Of a stretch of 64,000 nucleotides of DNA, positions 22,330-34,000 are shown piece after piece. Both the position numbers and the translations under genes were made by a program. This DNA is from Isoperla grammatica (taxonomy: Eukaryota; Arthropoda; Insecta; Plecoptera; Perlodidae): assembly GCA_945910005.1 (NCBI GenBank), contig OX246746.1, positions 39,008,579 through 39,072,578 on the forward strand. The letters run 5' to 3'. The notes below the pieces were generated by a model. That model worked only from the letters and a program-made list of their open reading frames with translations, was not told where the DNA came from and made no database searches. Every line of letters starts with the position of its first letter. The first letter of the stretch is position 1.

Positions 22330-24066
22330 ATGAGTCAACTGAAGCCGCAAGACTTTTTGAAGAAGTCCCCTGTCCCCGCTGTAAAAAACGGGGCCGGTAA
22401 GGCCGTTAAGGTGCCCCTCGTGCGAGGGCCCAATAAAGGTGTGCCTGCGCCCCTTGCTAGGGGACACAGCACACCGGAACTCAAACCGTCCACCGTGACT
22501 GTCCTCAGGCCTTCTCTGGCGGCAGTCACTACTGTCAACCAACGGGTTGGTGTGCTGACTGGCTCAGCGCATCAGTCTGTTACCGTTCTTCCCGTCTCTC
22601 CGCGCCTAAACAGGTCCTTATCTGACGTCCAGGTAGCGACCAGCCCTGTTAAGGCTGCAGAAAACGTGGTGGCTGGTTCAGCCAGCGCGCCAACACCGTT
22701 GTGCCCTACGCCGATCCCTGCTTTTCCGGTGGTTTCGTCGATCGTTGTCCCTGGGGTCCAGACTCCGCCAGTTACTAAGCCGACCATGGCCCAGGCTTTG
22801 CTGTCGGGTGCAGGTCAACGACCCCAGAGTCGCGTTGACCAACCCCGACCCTCCGCTGGTCAGGCATGTCCACAGAAGGACCAAGCTATCTTGTTTCCTT
22901 CTATAGAAAACGTTACCATCTCACAGAACATGCGGTCCCTCGCTGATATCATCGGGGGAAAAAACATTACTTTCGCTTCCAGGATATCACAGGGCCGTGT
23001 GTGCTTCTATCTAAAGAGCAAGGCCTTGGTGGACACTTTCATGATTGACCACGGAGGGCTGTCAATAAAGGACCAGTTCCTGCCTGCCCGCAGGCTGGTC
23101 ACTCCCGCCGAGCGGCTGGTGCTCTCCAACGTCTCTCCCCATATTCCACACCAAGCCGTCGAGGCCGAGTTGGCAAAACTTGTTCGGCTCGTGTAACGAA
23201 TGGCCTACATAAACGTGGGTGTCAAACAAGCCGACGTTGGCCACGTTTTCAGCTTCCGTCGGCAGATATTTGTCGTCAAAGCTGAGAACATAAATCTACC
23301 AGATTCCATCTTGGTCGATTTCGACGGAGAGCGGAATCGTGTTTTTCTCAGCTTTGACGACATCAAGTGTTTCAAGTGCAAGCAGACCGGTCACATTGCC
23401 CGTGCTTGCACTGTCTCCATCGTTAAACCAGTCTCTGCCGATGTGGCTTCCACAACTGCGTCTACCAGTGAGAAGAGGAAAACTCCCGCAACGGTAGAGA
23501 GCACCGAGGCCACCGCCTCGACGTCGAGTGAGAAATCTTTAGCCGTGACGCCAGTGGAAATCCACGAAGCGGCTGGTCCAGTCTTAATGGACTGCAGCGA
23601 GCCAAGCCTTCTTCAAGTCAACGAGGGTGATGCCATTTTCACTCTTGTGGGGAAATCTACGAAGTCCCGTAGCAAGTCCCCTGCTAAGAAGCGACCCAGG
23701 CAGGATGATAGGGCACCACCCGGTGAGGTGACCATGCCCCTGGCAGCCGTAGAGCTTCTTAACAGTAAGGAGCCTACCAACACGCTTTCCACCAGTGCTT
23801 TCCTGCAGTTCTTTGCAGACGTCAAGGGGACCGATCAACCATTAAAGATTGCCCATCGTTTCACGCGCGACATTCGAGGACTTGTCGAGATGCTTGAGCT
23901 AATAAGGCCGGCAGTCCGAGATGTACGAGCCATAAAATCGAGAGTTAGGCGTCTCACAAGCACACTACTCAAGGCACATGCCTACTACGAGGCGACCGGT
24001 GACGACAGTCAATCTCTCTCCAGGTCGAACTCTGTAGAGAGCCTTGAGTCAAATGGTCTGGAGTGA
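22330..24066 (+). pseudogene. Tx1-like LINE ORF1 (CCHC zinc-knuckle protein) with one in-frame stop
   Basis: ATG at 22330 (MSQLKPQDFLKKSPVPAVKN) opens a frame of 579 codons to the stop at 24064-24066, broken only by TAA at 23194-23196. The N-terminal ~180 residues are rich in proline, valine, alanine and threonine and probably disordered. A folded RNA-binding-like region follows (MRSLADIIGGKNITFASRIS...). Just after the internal stop the frame continues to a zinc knuckle, CFKCKQTGHIARAC, at residues ~347-360. A lysine/arginine-rich stretch (STKSRSKSPAKKRPRQDD) then looks like a nuclear localisation signal. The C-terminal part is helical and charged. Such ORF1 proteins package LINE RNA. The stop separates the zinc knuckle from the N-terminal half. 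Confidence 0.82.
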
Positions 24067-24077
24067 TTCACAACACC

Positions 24078-27000
24078 ATGGGAGAGGCATCAATAATAAC
24101 CCTAAATACTAAGAGCGTCCGCAGCGATTTGAAGTGGAGTCAGCTGTCTACTTTCCTCGATCGCCACTTTCCCGACGTCATCCTCTTACAGGAGACAAAC
24201 ACGCCTTCCGCACCTCTGCCCTTTCTCATTTCTAAATACACTTTTTATTTCAACTCCCCAGTTCAAGTGTGTACTGGCACCATGATCGGACTTCGTAAGT
24301 CGTCCCCCATTGTGTTCCGTGCACACAATATTCTCTGTCCCGGTTATCTTCAAGAACTACTCTTGGAGATTCCCGCCACAAAACGGTCCCTACACGTAAT
24401 CTGCGTGTACTTACCTCACGACCAACACGTGGCCCTCGATGTGTTAGGGCAACTCGAGCGACACATTCGAGACGTGCGTGGTGCTGCTGGAGCCGACGCC
24501 CAGGTCGTTGTCGGGGGGGATTTTAACTGCACGTTGAATCCCAACATCGACAGATCTAGTGGCAACGAGCGGTATCCACGGCTCGTTAACCAGCTCCGCA
24601 ACACGGTCACTGCAGCAGATCTCTCTGATTTGTGGCGGGAGTTTTATCCCGTCGACCCAGGCTTCACCTTCGTCGGCAACGCCCCTTTTCACAGCGCATC
24701 ACGCATTGATCGTTTGTATGCTACTCCCGACGTGACGACCACGGTGACCGGAGTGCGGGTTCTGCCCTCGTTTTCCGATCACCTGGTCTTGCTCACAACC
24801 TTGTCTCTGCGCACACCAAAGTTTGCCTCTCCCTATTGGCGTTTTGACAACTCCCTCCTCGACGACCCTTGCTTCGGGGATTGCGTTCGAGAGCTCTTAA
24901 GCTCCTTCGAGGCACGACGCCACATGTACGCTTCCCTCCACCACTGGTGGGATGCCCTCAAACAAGAGATTAGTACCACGACAATCAGGTTCGTTCGACT
25001 ACGCCGACAGCTCAACGACGAAACGTTCATTCGGCTGGAGCGGCGAGTCGACCAAATCGTGTCTGGCCCCTTGCTTGGGGGACACACCACGGCCGATTTA
25101 GCCCGTGCTAACGAGCAAGTTCGCGAGGCCTACACACGACGAAGCGAGAGACTGTTGGCACACTCTCGTTACGAACAACTGCTTGCCATAGACAGTCCTG
25201 CAGCTCCGAATTTGGCGCGGGACATGGCACCAACTTTCCAGCCTCTTAAACAGCTGCGGTTCGAGGAACGTATCGTCTCCGACGGCTCATCTCTCTGCAC
25301 GGCAGCAAAGCAACACTTCCAGGAGGTCTATAGTGCCATGCCCGTGGCCATCGATGGGGACTCGCCTTTGTACGAGTTGCTGCCAACTCTCTCTCGTTTC
25401 CAACGCGAAAGTCTGGATCGGCCCTTCACTCACCAAGAACTCTCAGAGGCGCTGGGCTCCCTGAACAAGGGTAAGGCCCCAGGCATAGACGGTCTCACTC
25501 CCGAGTTCTACTCGTTCTTCTGGAATGAGCTGTCTGACCCTTTCAAGTCCGTGCTGGAGTGCTCTCTAGTGGATGGGTTTCTCCCCAAGTCCGCTCAAAA
25601 ATCCATTCTGACCCTTTTGCCTAAATCGGGAGACAGGATGGAAATCAAGAACTGGCGTCCCATCTCCCTCCTCACCGTGGATTATAAAATCCTAGCCCGC
25701 GCTCTAGCGACGCGTCTTAGCGAGGTAGTCAGCTGCCTGGTCCATCCTGACCAGGGATATTGCATTCCCGGGAGAACTATCTTTGATAGTGTCCACCTGC
25801 ACCGAGACGTCCTGGAGTATGCTAACAGTGAAGGAGTGCCCCTGGCAGTGCTGTCCCTCGATCAGCAGGGTGCGTTCGACAGGGTCAACCACGACTATCT
25901 CTTCCACCTTCTTCGCACTTACGTGTTCGGAGAGTCTTTCGTGAGTACCCTGCGAACGCTCTACGCCGGGGCCACGTGTCATGTACGGGTGGGGTGCTGC
26001 CTCACGGCACCCTTTGTTTTTGGCCGTGGCATCCGACAGGGTTGCCCGCTGTCAGGGTTACTCTTCTCCTTGACGGCTGAGCCGTTTCTCCGTCTGTGCA
26101 GAACCAAACTCGAGGGTTTCTCTCTGCCGGGTCTGCCCGAACGCAGGCTCGTGGTATCCGGCTATGCCGACGACTTCTCGGCATTCATTGCCAACAACCA
26201 AGATTTCGATCGCCTCCGAGAAGTGTACGATGTCTACTCTGCACAGTCGGGAGCGAAGCTAAATGCCGAGAAGTCCACGGGACTGTGGGCGGGCAGTTGG
26301 ATCGGCCGGCTTGACGCCCCGCTCGGGTTTGCGTGGTCCAACGAGGGCGCCAAAGTTTTGGGAGTCGTGTTAGGAAACACGCCCGGCGTGGTGGCCAGGA
26401 GCTTGGAGGAATTGCTCACTAAGTTCATGGCAGCAGTTCACAGGTGGCGTTTCAGGTCGTCGGCAATGTCGCTTCGTGGTCGCGTCCTGGTGGCAAATCA
26501 GTTCCTGGCCCCCAGGCTATGGTACACCTTCCAAATAATTCCTCCCCCTCTGGCTCTTATTAATCGGTTGCAGGGAGAACTGGCCAACTTCGTTTGGGCA
26601 GGCAGGAGACATTGGACTCGCCTACGAGAACTTTGCGCTCCTCTTCATCTGGAGGGGGCTCGGTCTGGTTCACCTTGCGTCCAAGGTAGCGATGTTTCGG
26701 GTGCTCTATGCCCACCGATACTTATCGAACTTGGACGACCATCCCTGTCACGCCATGACCCGACACTTCTTTGGAAAGTTCTGACGTCTTGGTCTTGGGT
26801 GGCAGGTATTGTTTCATCCGCAAATCGGTGGACGAGCAGCCCGAAGCACGTCCGATTTTCTCCGGACGGTTCTGGTGGCTTGGTTCTCCCTGCAAATAAA
26901 GCCTAGAAATTTTCCCTCCACCATCTGGGGTCTGCGCGACGTACCTCTAACGCTGACGTCACTTATCCCCACAGCCACCTCTCCGTTTATTCCGACCTGG

Positions 27001-27906
27001 TCTTCACTGGGATGCACAACGTTGGGAGACCTCCTTGTTGGGAACGAGTGGCTGAGAGTCGACCAACTGGAGGGTTTTGATGGGCTACTCGGTCGCACTC
27101 GGGGGGCTCTGACAATCAACGGAAACAGGATCCGGGCCTTTTGCAGCCTCCAGTTCCGTGGGGTATTGCAGATTCCGGGTCCTGAACCCTGGCCACCGGC
27201 GCTTTTCTACCGCCGCCCGCTTTCCGGCAAGTGGGTGCCCCTTCTTCCCGAGACCAACAGGCGGTCGATCCTGCTCGACATCATGGTCAAGGGGCTCGGT
27301 ATAGACGGTTCGGCAGAAGGCCAATGGTCAAATGATCGGGTCAACTGGAAAGGCTTAGCTCGGCCACCTTCGTTAGGCTTAGATTCCGAGGTGGTTTGGC
27401 AATTCAACAAGAACCGTCTAGCCGATCCCATATTCTTGTATCACGCAGGACTGACCGCCTCCCGCCTGTGCCCATGGTGCCAGGTCGAGGGGACTGCCTG
27501 GCATATGCTAGTCTCATGTCGGCAGGCCACAGCCATGTGGCGGTTGGCTGACTCCTTGATCAGGGGCATACTGGGACGCCCTAGACTGTCTCTGAGAGAT
27601 CTCTATGTCGGGTTCTGGCCCGACAAGGCCTCCAATGCCACACAGATAGATCTGGCCAACTATGTTCTCGTGTTGGCCAAGAGCACAGTCTACAGGCTCC
27701 TAGTATGCTTTTTTAAGGATGGTAGGGTGCCTGCTCCCTACGAGGTTGTCCTAACGGCCTGTTTGAAGTCCCGCCTCCTCAAGGAGTATGCTTGGCATCT
27801 CGCGCGCGGGACGATTGACAGCTTCAGGACAAAGTGGTGCGAGAGAGAGGCACTCTGTTCCATCCTTGATGGAGAGCTCCTCTTTAGCCAAGCACTATCC
27901 CAGTGA
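24078..27906 (+). pseudogene. Tx1-like LINE ORF2: endonuclease, reverse transcriptase, CCHC end (broken)
   Basis: ATG at 24078, 11 bases after ORF1 stops. Residues ~1-240 are an apurinic-type endonuclease (ILLQETN, a VVGGDFNC motif, HSASRIDRLYAT, SFSDHLVL). The reverse transcriptase follows with GKAPGIDGLTPEFYSFFW, NWRPISLLTVDYKILA, LDQQGAFDRV, GIRQGCPLSGLLF and the active-site YADD at 26163-26174. This is the L1/Tx1 pattern. At a G run near 26655 the frame shifts by one base. In the new frame there is a TGA at 26782-26784. It then runs to 27906 with a CPWC...H....C zinc-like motif (~27470-27520), as in the C termini of Tx1, L1 and R2 relatives. Catalytic residues look intact, but the copy is not autonomous. 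Confidence 0.88.
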
Positions 27907-27938
27907 AGCTCATATATATTTTCAGTTACTGACCGGTA

Positions 27939-27958
27939 GGGTTTGTTCACCCAAACCC
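27939..27958 (+). other. Conserved 3'-UTR hairpin of the Tx1-like LINE
   Basis: GGGTTTG-TTCACC-CAAACCC, 32 bases after the ORF2 stop. Stem length, loop length and flanking ACCGGTA are the same as in the truncated copy at 21552-21571, while the loop sequence differs. A hairpin near the 3' end could be the RNA feature recognised by the element's own reverse transcriptase. Confidence 0.6.
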
Positions 27959-28155
27959 TAATATTAATGATTTTGTAAGTATTTTCGACGGAAGGAAGAA
28001 GCCCATTAGGCTCTTCCTAGTTATTTTTTGTTTTCTCTGCCATACATTATTAACGTCCTCAAAATTGTTTTCCGTCAGCATTTAGTTCTTTTGTTTAAGT
28101 TTTGAGAAAAATATATCCTTTTGGAACAACGTTTTCTCTCCCCTATCGGTCCATT

Positions 28156-28237
<82 letters not shown>

Positions 28238-28309
28238 CACACACAGGTCGGATTAAACACCTGTGTAATCAATGGCTGCGCTACACTCAACTATTTTTTT
28301 TCTTTACAG

Positions 28310-29635
28310 ATCAAGGCAATGTCGACCAAGCAGACTCTGACGGCCACGACTCTGACGGCCATGAAGAACGCCAAGAGCAAAACGATGGAGAAGAAGGTAT
28401 GAACAGTAGTAGTGATAGTAGTAGTATTCGTATTTGGTATTTTGATAATTACAATATTGTAGCTGAAAGAAATGTAATCGCCCAGTTGTTACTGAGGACA
28501 ACCTTTGGGAAAAAATCTTTAGTCATGATAACCCTTGGCGGTATTGAACCGGAGTCTTACGGTCTTACCGCCAAGCCACCCTCTATTTGTTCTATTTTGT
28601 ACAGTTTGCTGGAGTTATAAGTTACTTTATAAAGTAATACAGAATATTAATAACAAAGTCCCAATTAAAATTTTGGCAAAAAATATCTCAAAACAGTAAG
28701 TGGGTACAAACGGAAAGGTCCGTGAAGTTGGCACCCCACATTTCTCCAATCCACTTATTATTCATGCCTTTAATTAGTGCCATTTAGTGCCGTTTATTGC
28801 AGAATTAGTGCTGCATTATTAACGACGTTATAAAGACATGTCAGTGGGGGGCGTGACGTGAAGATGGCACCCCCATTCATCCAGACATGTCTCTATAACG
28901 TCGTAAATTATGCAGCATAATTCTGGAATAAACGGCACTAAATAGCACTTATTCAGCACTAACTAATTGTGTAGTTTGAGTGAGATCGGATGGATAGGGG
29001 GTGCCATCTTCTCGCCACGCCCCCCAATTACATGTCTTTATAACGTCGTTAATAATGTAGCACTAATTCTGGAATAAGCGGCATTAATGTATTGTCATCA
29101 AGAATATGCCCGTTTTGAAAGATTTCAGCTCGATTGGACATTGGGAAGTGGGTGAAATATCGTTTATGAGATTCCTTCCAAATAATAATAATAAAAGGTA
29201 GATGTAACTTCCAGCATGACACCACAAAATCGGAATAGCTGTCATGCACTCATTACATGTTTCATTTAAGCTCTTAATTTCATTATTGAAACTATTTTTT
29301 TTATTAAAACATGCATTAATTACATAAATAATTGAGTGTCAAAGCCTTGCATATACACATAAATATAACAACTTTGTAGGTACCTTTTAGAAATGGCAAA
29401 CCGAAACCACAGGCCCCCGGCAATTCCAAGGCAAATTGTCACATTCATTGACAATGAGGGGAATATTCGTACCATGAATCAAGAAGAACTTGAGGTTGTA
29501 CGCCAACGACAACAGGAAGTTGCCCTCAACGTTGACGACTACACTCAGGAGCGGTACCAGATAGACGGTCGGTACACCGACACGCAGAGTATTTTGTTGT
29601 TATCTAACTATAAATCAGGACTCAGGAGGATATGA
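28310..29635 (+). CDS. Candidate two-exon acidic protein fragment, unidentified
   Basis: A possible exon at 28310-28396 follows a pyrimidine-rich CTTTACAG acceptor and ends at an AAG/GTATGA donor. It encodes a very acidic, Asp/His/Glu-rich stretch (QADSDGHDSDGHEERQEQND). A second open stretch, from about 29390 after CCTTTTAG to a stop at 29633-29635, keeps phase with the first. It encodes MANRNHRPPAIPRQIVTFID and about 60 more residues, including a Gln/Glu-rich helix. I do not recognise the protein. Only the phase match and splice words support it. Any upstream exon would have been separated from it by the LINE insertions to the left. It may be chance. Confidence 0.25.
28534..28575. other. 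10-bp perfect stem hairpin, tRNA-like words on the minus strand
   Basis: CTTGGCGGTA (28534-28543) is exactly complementary to TACCGCCAAG (28566-28575). Read on the minus strand, TGGCTTGGCGG resembles a polymerase III A box and GGTTCAATACC a B box. The spacing is too short for a complete tRNA (~55 nt overall). It could be the head of a SINE or a small palindrome. Confidence 0.4.
28715..29090. repeat. Nested inverted repeats (foldback MITE-like)
   Basis: The block at about 28787-28886 (GTTTATTGCAGAATTAGTGC, AACGACGTTATAAAGACATG, GTGAAGATGGCACCCCC) is mirrored at 28991-29084. A shorter inverted copy of part of it sits between them (28884-28940). A diverged GTGAAGTTGGCACCCC word also lies at 28721. 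No coding capacity. Confidence 0.7.
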
Positions 29636-30116
29636 CCTAGTAGTCGCATGTAGCAGGGGCTGTGTTTGGGGATATAAAATACCTTTTTACTGAATGATAT
29701 TTACAGTTGTCTATGCACATACTATCTGTTGCGGTGTTGCCTATTCGACCTGGACATTTCCTCCACTCCCTACCCACAGTTCATGGGCACGGGAGGAGGA
29801 GGACAACTGAACAGGGAACTAAAGTAGGGGTAGCGTAGACCATCGTTCTCTCTCATCGTTCCTAAATTATATTAATTGGCAGTACTAGATTATTCATAAG
29901 CTCTAACGCCCGTACCAACGAACGTACAAGATGTTCACGCAGACTGAAAGAAACTGAGATCCCCTTCCCCCCTTCCCTTACAATGATATATACAACAAGA
30001 ATTTTGTAATTGACTTATTGTAAAAATACATTTAGGTACATAAAAATATACGCAAAATACATAAATACATAAATATTGAATTTAAATCTGTTGTGAGTAA
30101 GAAGTAATACATTGAT
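29091..30116. other. Mostly unexplained intergenic sequence
   Basis: Apart from the candidate exon at 29390-29635, no gene, RNA or element terminus was recognised. AT-rich at its right end. Confidence 0.3.
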
Positions 30117-30520
30117 TTAATTATTAAGTATGCTAAAATACAGATAACACATTTTGTATAATATAATAGTGCCAAATGGTGTTGTATTTAGGCAAGTTTG
30201 GTGCACATATAAGCTAGTAGCTTGTGTATGTGCACCATTTGCGTATTTGCCATAGTATATATGGTTGTTGTACACACTGTGACTTAGTCTGTCTCTCATT
30301 CTTATTGAATTCAATAACCCTGTGGTTATCCAAGTTTTGATTTTTAAATGTTTAGATGAGGGGTTAGGCTTATTATTAGAAGCAGTCTCGATATGTTTTT
30401 TAAGGGTTCTAATAAGTTCGTTTGTTGCTTCATTGACATCTTTAGTGCTATATACTGAGGTCCATGTTTCAGTTTCAATTATTTTGAATAGTGTGCTATT
30501 GAAAGGCAAACTCGTACTTT
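30117..30520 (-). pseudogene. LINE ORF2 linker fragment (minus strand)
   Basis: On the minus strand the frame encodes ETWTSVYSTKDVNEATNELI, then an RTLKKHIETA segment and a KIKTWITTGLLNSIRMRD segment. This matches, position by position, the region between endonuclease and reverse transcriptase in the LINE ORF2 at 13370-16453 (an ETWNEIL...NSLIRTL...IKPWITLGLIKSMQTRD pattern). The match ends at ~30280, and the rest is probably 3' sequence joined by deletion. No catalytic motifs remain. Confidence 0.7.
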
Positions 30521-31074
30521 TCTTCTACGGTGTATAGACCAGGGCCTGGATTAACAAAAGATTTTATCTTAAGACAGGTCCTAAGTATTACTGTACCATA
30601 TGTGCTAATAAATCCATGCTGGGCCTGGAGTTGCCTCAATAGCGCCGAATGGAACCAGACGCCGAATCGATCGTGTGTACTGCACTTTCAAGTACAATCC
30701 TAACCCAAAAAAATATACCTTATAACCTGGAATAACGTCGAATCTTTTTCGACGTAAATCCACCGGAAAAACGTCGAATAATTTTGACAGTGTCCCTTTA
30801 CGAGTGAAAGGAAACCAGCTGATCCTCCCGCGTTCGTCTCGGCAGCCCTAATTTACCGACCTTGAAGCTAGCCGCCGGCGGGTCATTGACCGCTCGCTAG
30901 AAGTAGACGCAGCTGTCAAAGATTGCGCGACAGCAAAGCAATAGCATAGGCCTGGATTGAGCAGGAAGTGACGACACAGAGACTAGTTGAGCGCGCGACC
31001 TATTGGTAACTCGCGGAACTAGGATCGCCTTATCCCGCGATTCGGACATATTACAAATATCTATCCTACAGAGG

Positions 31075-34000
31075 ATGGCGACTGCGAGTGTTTACGTTGT
31101 CCAACTGGACGAAAACGACGTACCTGGAGCCAAATTAGAACACTCAGACATCAGTCAAAACTCTAACGAACAGCTGAAGAGATGGCTGGAATGTAGAGGG
31201 TTATCCAGGACTGGCGTGAGGAAAGATCTCATTGAAAGGTACAGCGCTTGTCAACTGGTTCCTAACCCTAGGGCCAACGCCCATTCATTTGATTTTTGAC
31301 AATTAAACCCCTAATAGCCTAGGCCTAACTGTTAATGGCATGTATATACTTTCAGAGTTCGTTTAACGCTATCACAGCCATATAAAATTGACCCAAGTGT
31401 TGATGGCGGCTTGTGGTACCAACAGAAGTTGGATGCCTTTGTGACAGGAAGCCTGGGCCTAGATGTAGCTGGTCCATCCCATAGTAGCCAGAGAACTTCT
31501 GAGCCGCTCACTTGGGAAAATTTTAAACTGTCCAGGCACAAACCACCAACAAATTTTAACTATGGGCATATCTACCATCACATTGTTGAATCCGTCCAGG
31601 CCGTAGACTTCTTTGCTGCTCCAATGGTTTCAGCACCAGAGATGCTAGGCCTATCATCAAGTGATAGTGAATCAGAGTAAGAAAATTTTAATTAGCTAAG
31701 CCTAGTCTATGAACCTCATACAAAATGTATGTAGGCAAATATGTGTCATATTATAATTGTAGTTATTTCCCTCGCTCTCTCTCTCCGGAGATGGGACATA
31801 ATGTTAATGTTAATGCTGCAAATGGGCCATAACTGTCCGGTGGCAACCTGTCCCAACCTCCCACCCACCCTCATGTGTATTTACTATGTATGTGTGTGTG
31901 TACTATAGGTATTATTACTATGTATGTGTATATTCTGTATGCATTTTGTGTTGGAAATAAACTTACTTACTTACTTACTATTTCTAAATTTCTCTAACTG
32001 ATTCACACTCAACGACCTCGATTGACTCAACTCAACGATTTGTACACTGTATGTATGTATTGTGTAAACAAATCAACAATACACAGAGCCTGCCAAAACT
32101 AAGGGTGAGCCTACGTTATATGTTGAACTCCTGCATACCAACATCAAATACTGTACTGTAATAGAAGCTATCTTAATACAGGAAGCTGAGCTTCTGGGTG
32201 CGCGACTATTTACACAGCGAACGTAGCGGCGCATCTGGCGTGACACTAAACACGGCAAGCGCACAATTGTTCAAGATCGGAGTAGATCAGGAAGTTTGGG
32301 AGTACTTCTCTATCGACTCTGGTTGAAGCCACTGCTTAAAGTTGTCACGCCACGTTAATTCGCACATTTGATTTTAATCACAAACGACTTAACATTTTAA
32401 AGTCCAAATGTGTTTACCTGCTTGTGTCAGCATCTCAGCACTTGCCCAAACACATTAGGCCTGTACCTTAAGTTCATACAAAATCTTAGCATTTTAGGAG
32501 TTAAGAATTTTTTTAAAGGAATTAAGGTCAATGCACAATAGCCCGGGAAGAAAACTACCAGTAATTAAAAAGTTCGTCATATATTAACTTTGCCTGCAGT
32601 AATGGTGTACGTATAATATATATATATATAGGCTCTTCTCGGGGTACTATGCATCGAACTACTTTACCAGTAAAGGAATAACAAATGCAAAACAAATCCA
32701 AAGGATTTTTTTTTATTATCAAGTACGTTCATTAAGCTAAACAAATGTTACAATTAGGTAGGTAATTAATCATAGGACCCAACTTCTAGTAAGTAAACTC
32801 ATGCATAAGCAAGAATAATGTTACCACACAGAATGTTATCGTTACAAATGTATCATGCACATTTTATTGCCTAGCTTTGTAGATATAAGGATACAGTTTT
32901 TAGCATTCTAGGTTTTAGATGCTAAATTGGTCACTTATTTATCATCTATGTACATACAGTATTATTAAAAATTCTACAAAATGTTAATTAAAAAATATAA
33001 TGCTAAAAACATGTTTTTTTTTTTTTTATAGAAAGTGCATGCACCTAGTTACTGTAGTCAATATTATAAAACTTATTTCACAGGTTATTGGCATGTAGGA
33101 TACAAACAAATATACTGCCCTAAACTATTCCTATAGCAATCTACAATAGCACCAGTTTACAAGCACACTGTGTGAAGGGTCAATACAAATACAATACAAC
33201 AATACAATATGAATTTATGTACACATACAAAGTTCTACAGTAGTAGTATTAAGTTCAATAACTGAGTAAATGTAGTGACAGATTTGCATACATTGTACTA
33301 ACTATGTAGTATTACTAGAGCAACTGGCAAACTAATAAGTTCATGCACTATTGAGAGATAATTTATCAGTCACTACATTACTATAATAGGCTCTAGAAGA
33401 AATGAATTAATGATTAATTTACTACTATTTACTTTCAACAGATCACTGAATGTAGGGACAGATTTGCACACTTCAAAACCCCTTACCAAAGGAAAGATGT
33501 ATTTCAAATCTGGCCATGTGCAAGACATGTTGACAAGTGGTGGTCGTGCCTCGTATAAAGTGAAGTGCAATGTTATGGCATCATTTAAAATGAAGGTGTC
33601 TTATACTGTGATGATTGATATCTCACCTGCAAGTGGTTACATCCAGGCAGCAACTTGCAATTGTAAGGCATCGGCTATGGGCAGATGCAGTCATGTAACT
33701 GCACTACTATTCGCTGTTCTTGATTTTAAAAATAAATTTGATGAAACATCCCCAACAAGCGATAAATGTTCCTGGAACCAAGGACGGAAAAAAGATCGTG
33801 ATCCTAAAAAACTTTCGGTTACCACATACAACACACTAAAAGGGAAGGACATTAAAACATCTGTATCTGAGTTTGATCCTCGTCCACCATCTTACCGCAA
33901 AGAAATAAATCAGCAAGATGTTAACAACTTTATAACTGATTTACAATATTCTGGCAGTCGGTCAGGCATGTCATGTACAATGTGGGAGAAGATTCTGCAA

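Larger units (their letters stand above)
21861..28235 (+). mobile_element. Near full-length Tx1-like LINE inserted in (AC)n, ending in (TAA)n
   Basis: The element begins right after ACACACACAC at 21861 and ends in (TAA)n (28157-28235), which is followed again by ACACACACAC. It has a 469-bp leader, ORF1 with a CCHC zinc knuckle, and ORF2 with endonuclease, reverse transcriptase and a C-terminal CCHC-like motif. The sequence is GC-rich compared with its neighbours. The L1/Tx1-type reverse transcriptase and the precise placement in AC repeats fit a sequence-targeted Tx1-clade element. ORF1 and ORF2 each carry breaks. Confidence 0.88.

Noticed and set aside
26809..27906. Separate gene after LINE ORF2
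   Set aside because: It is the C-terminal part of ORF2 in the shifted frame, with the expected zinc-like motif.
28075..28620. Open frames with long Asn or Ile runs
   Set aside because: They arise from the (TAA)n tail of the LINE. Only the exon-like 28310-28396 part was kept, as a weak candidate.
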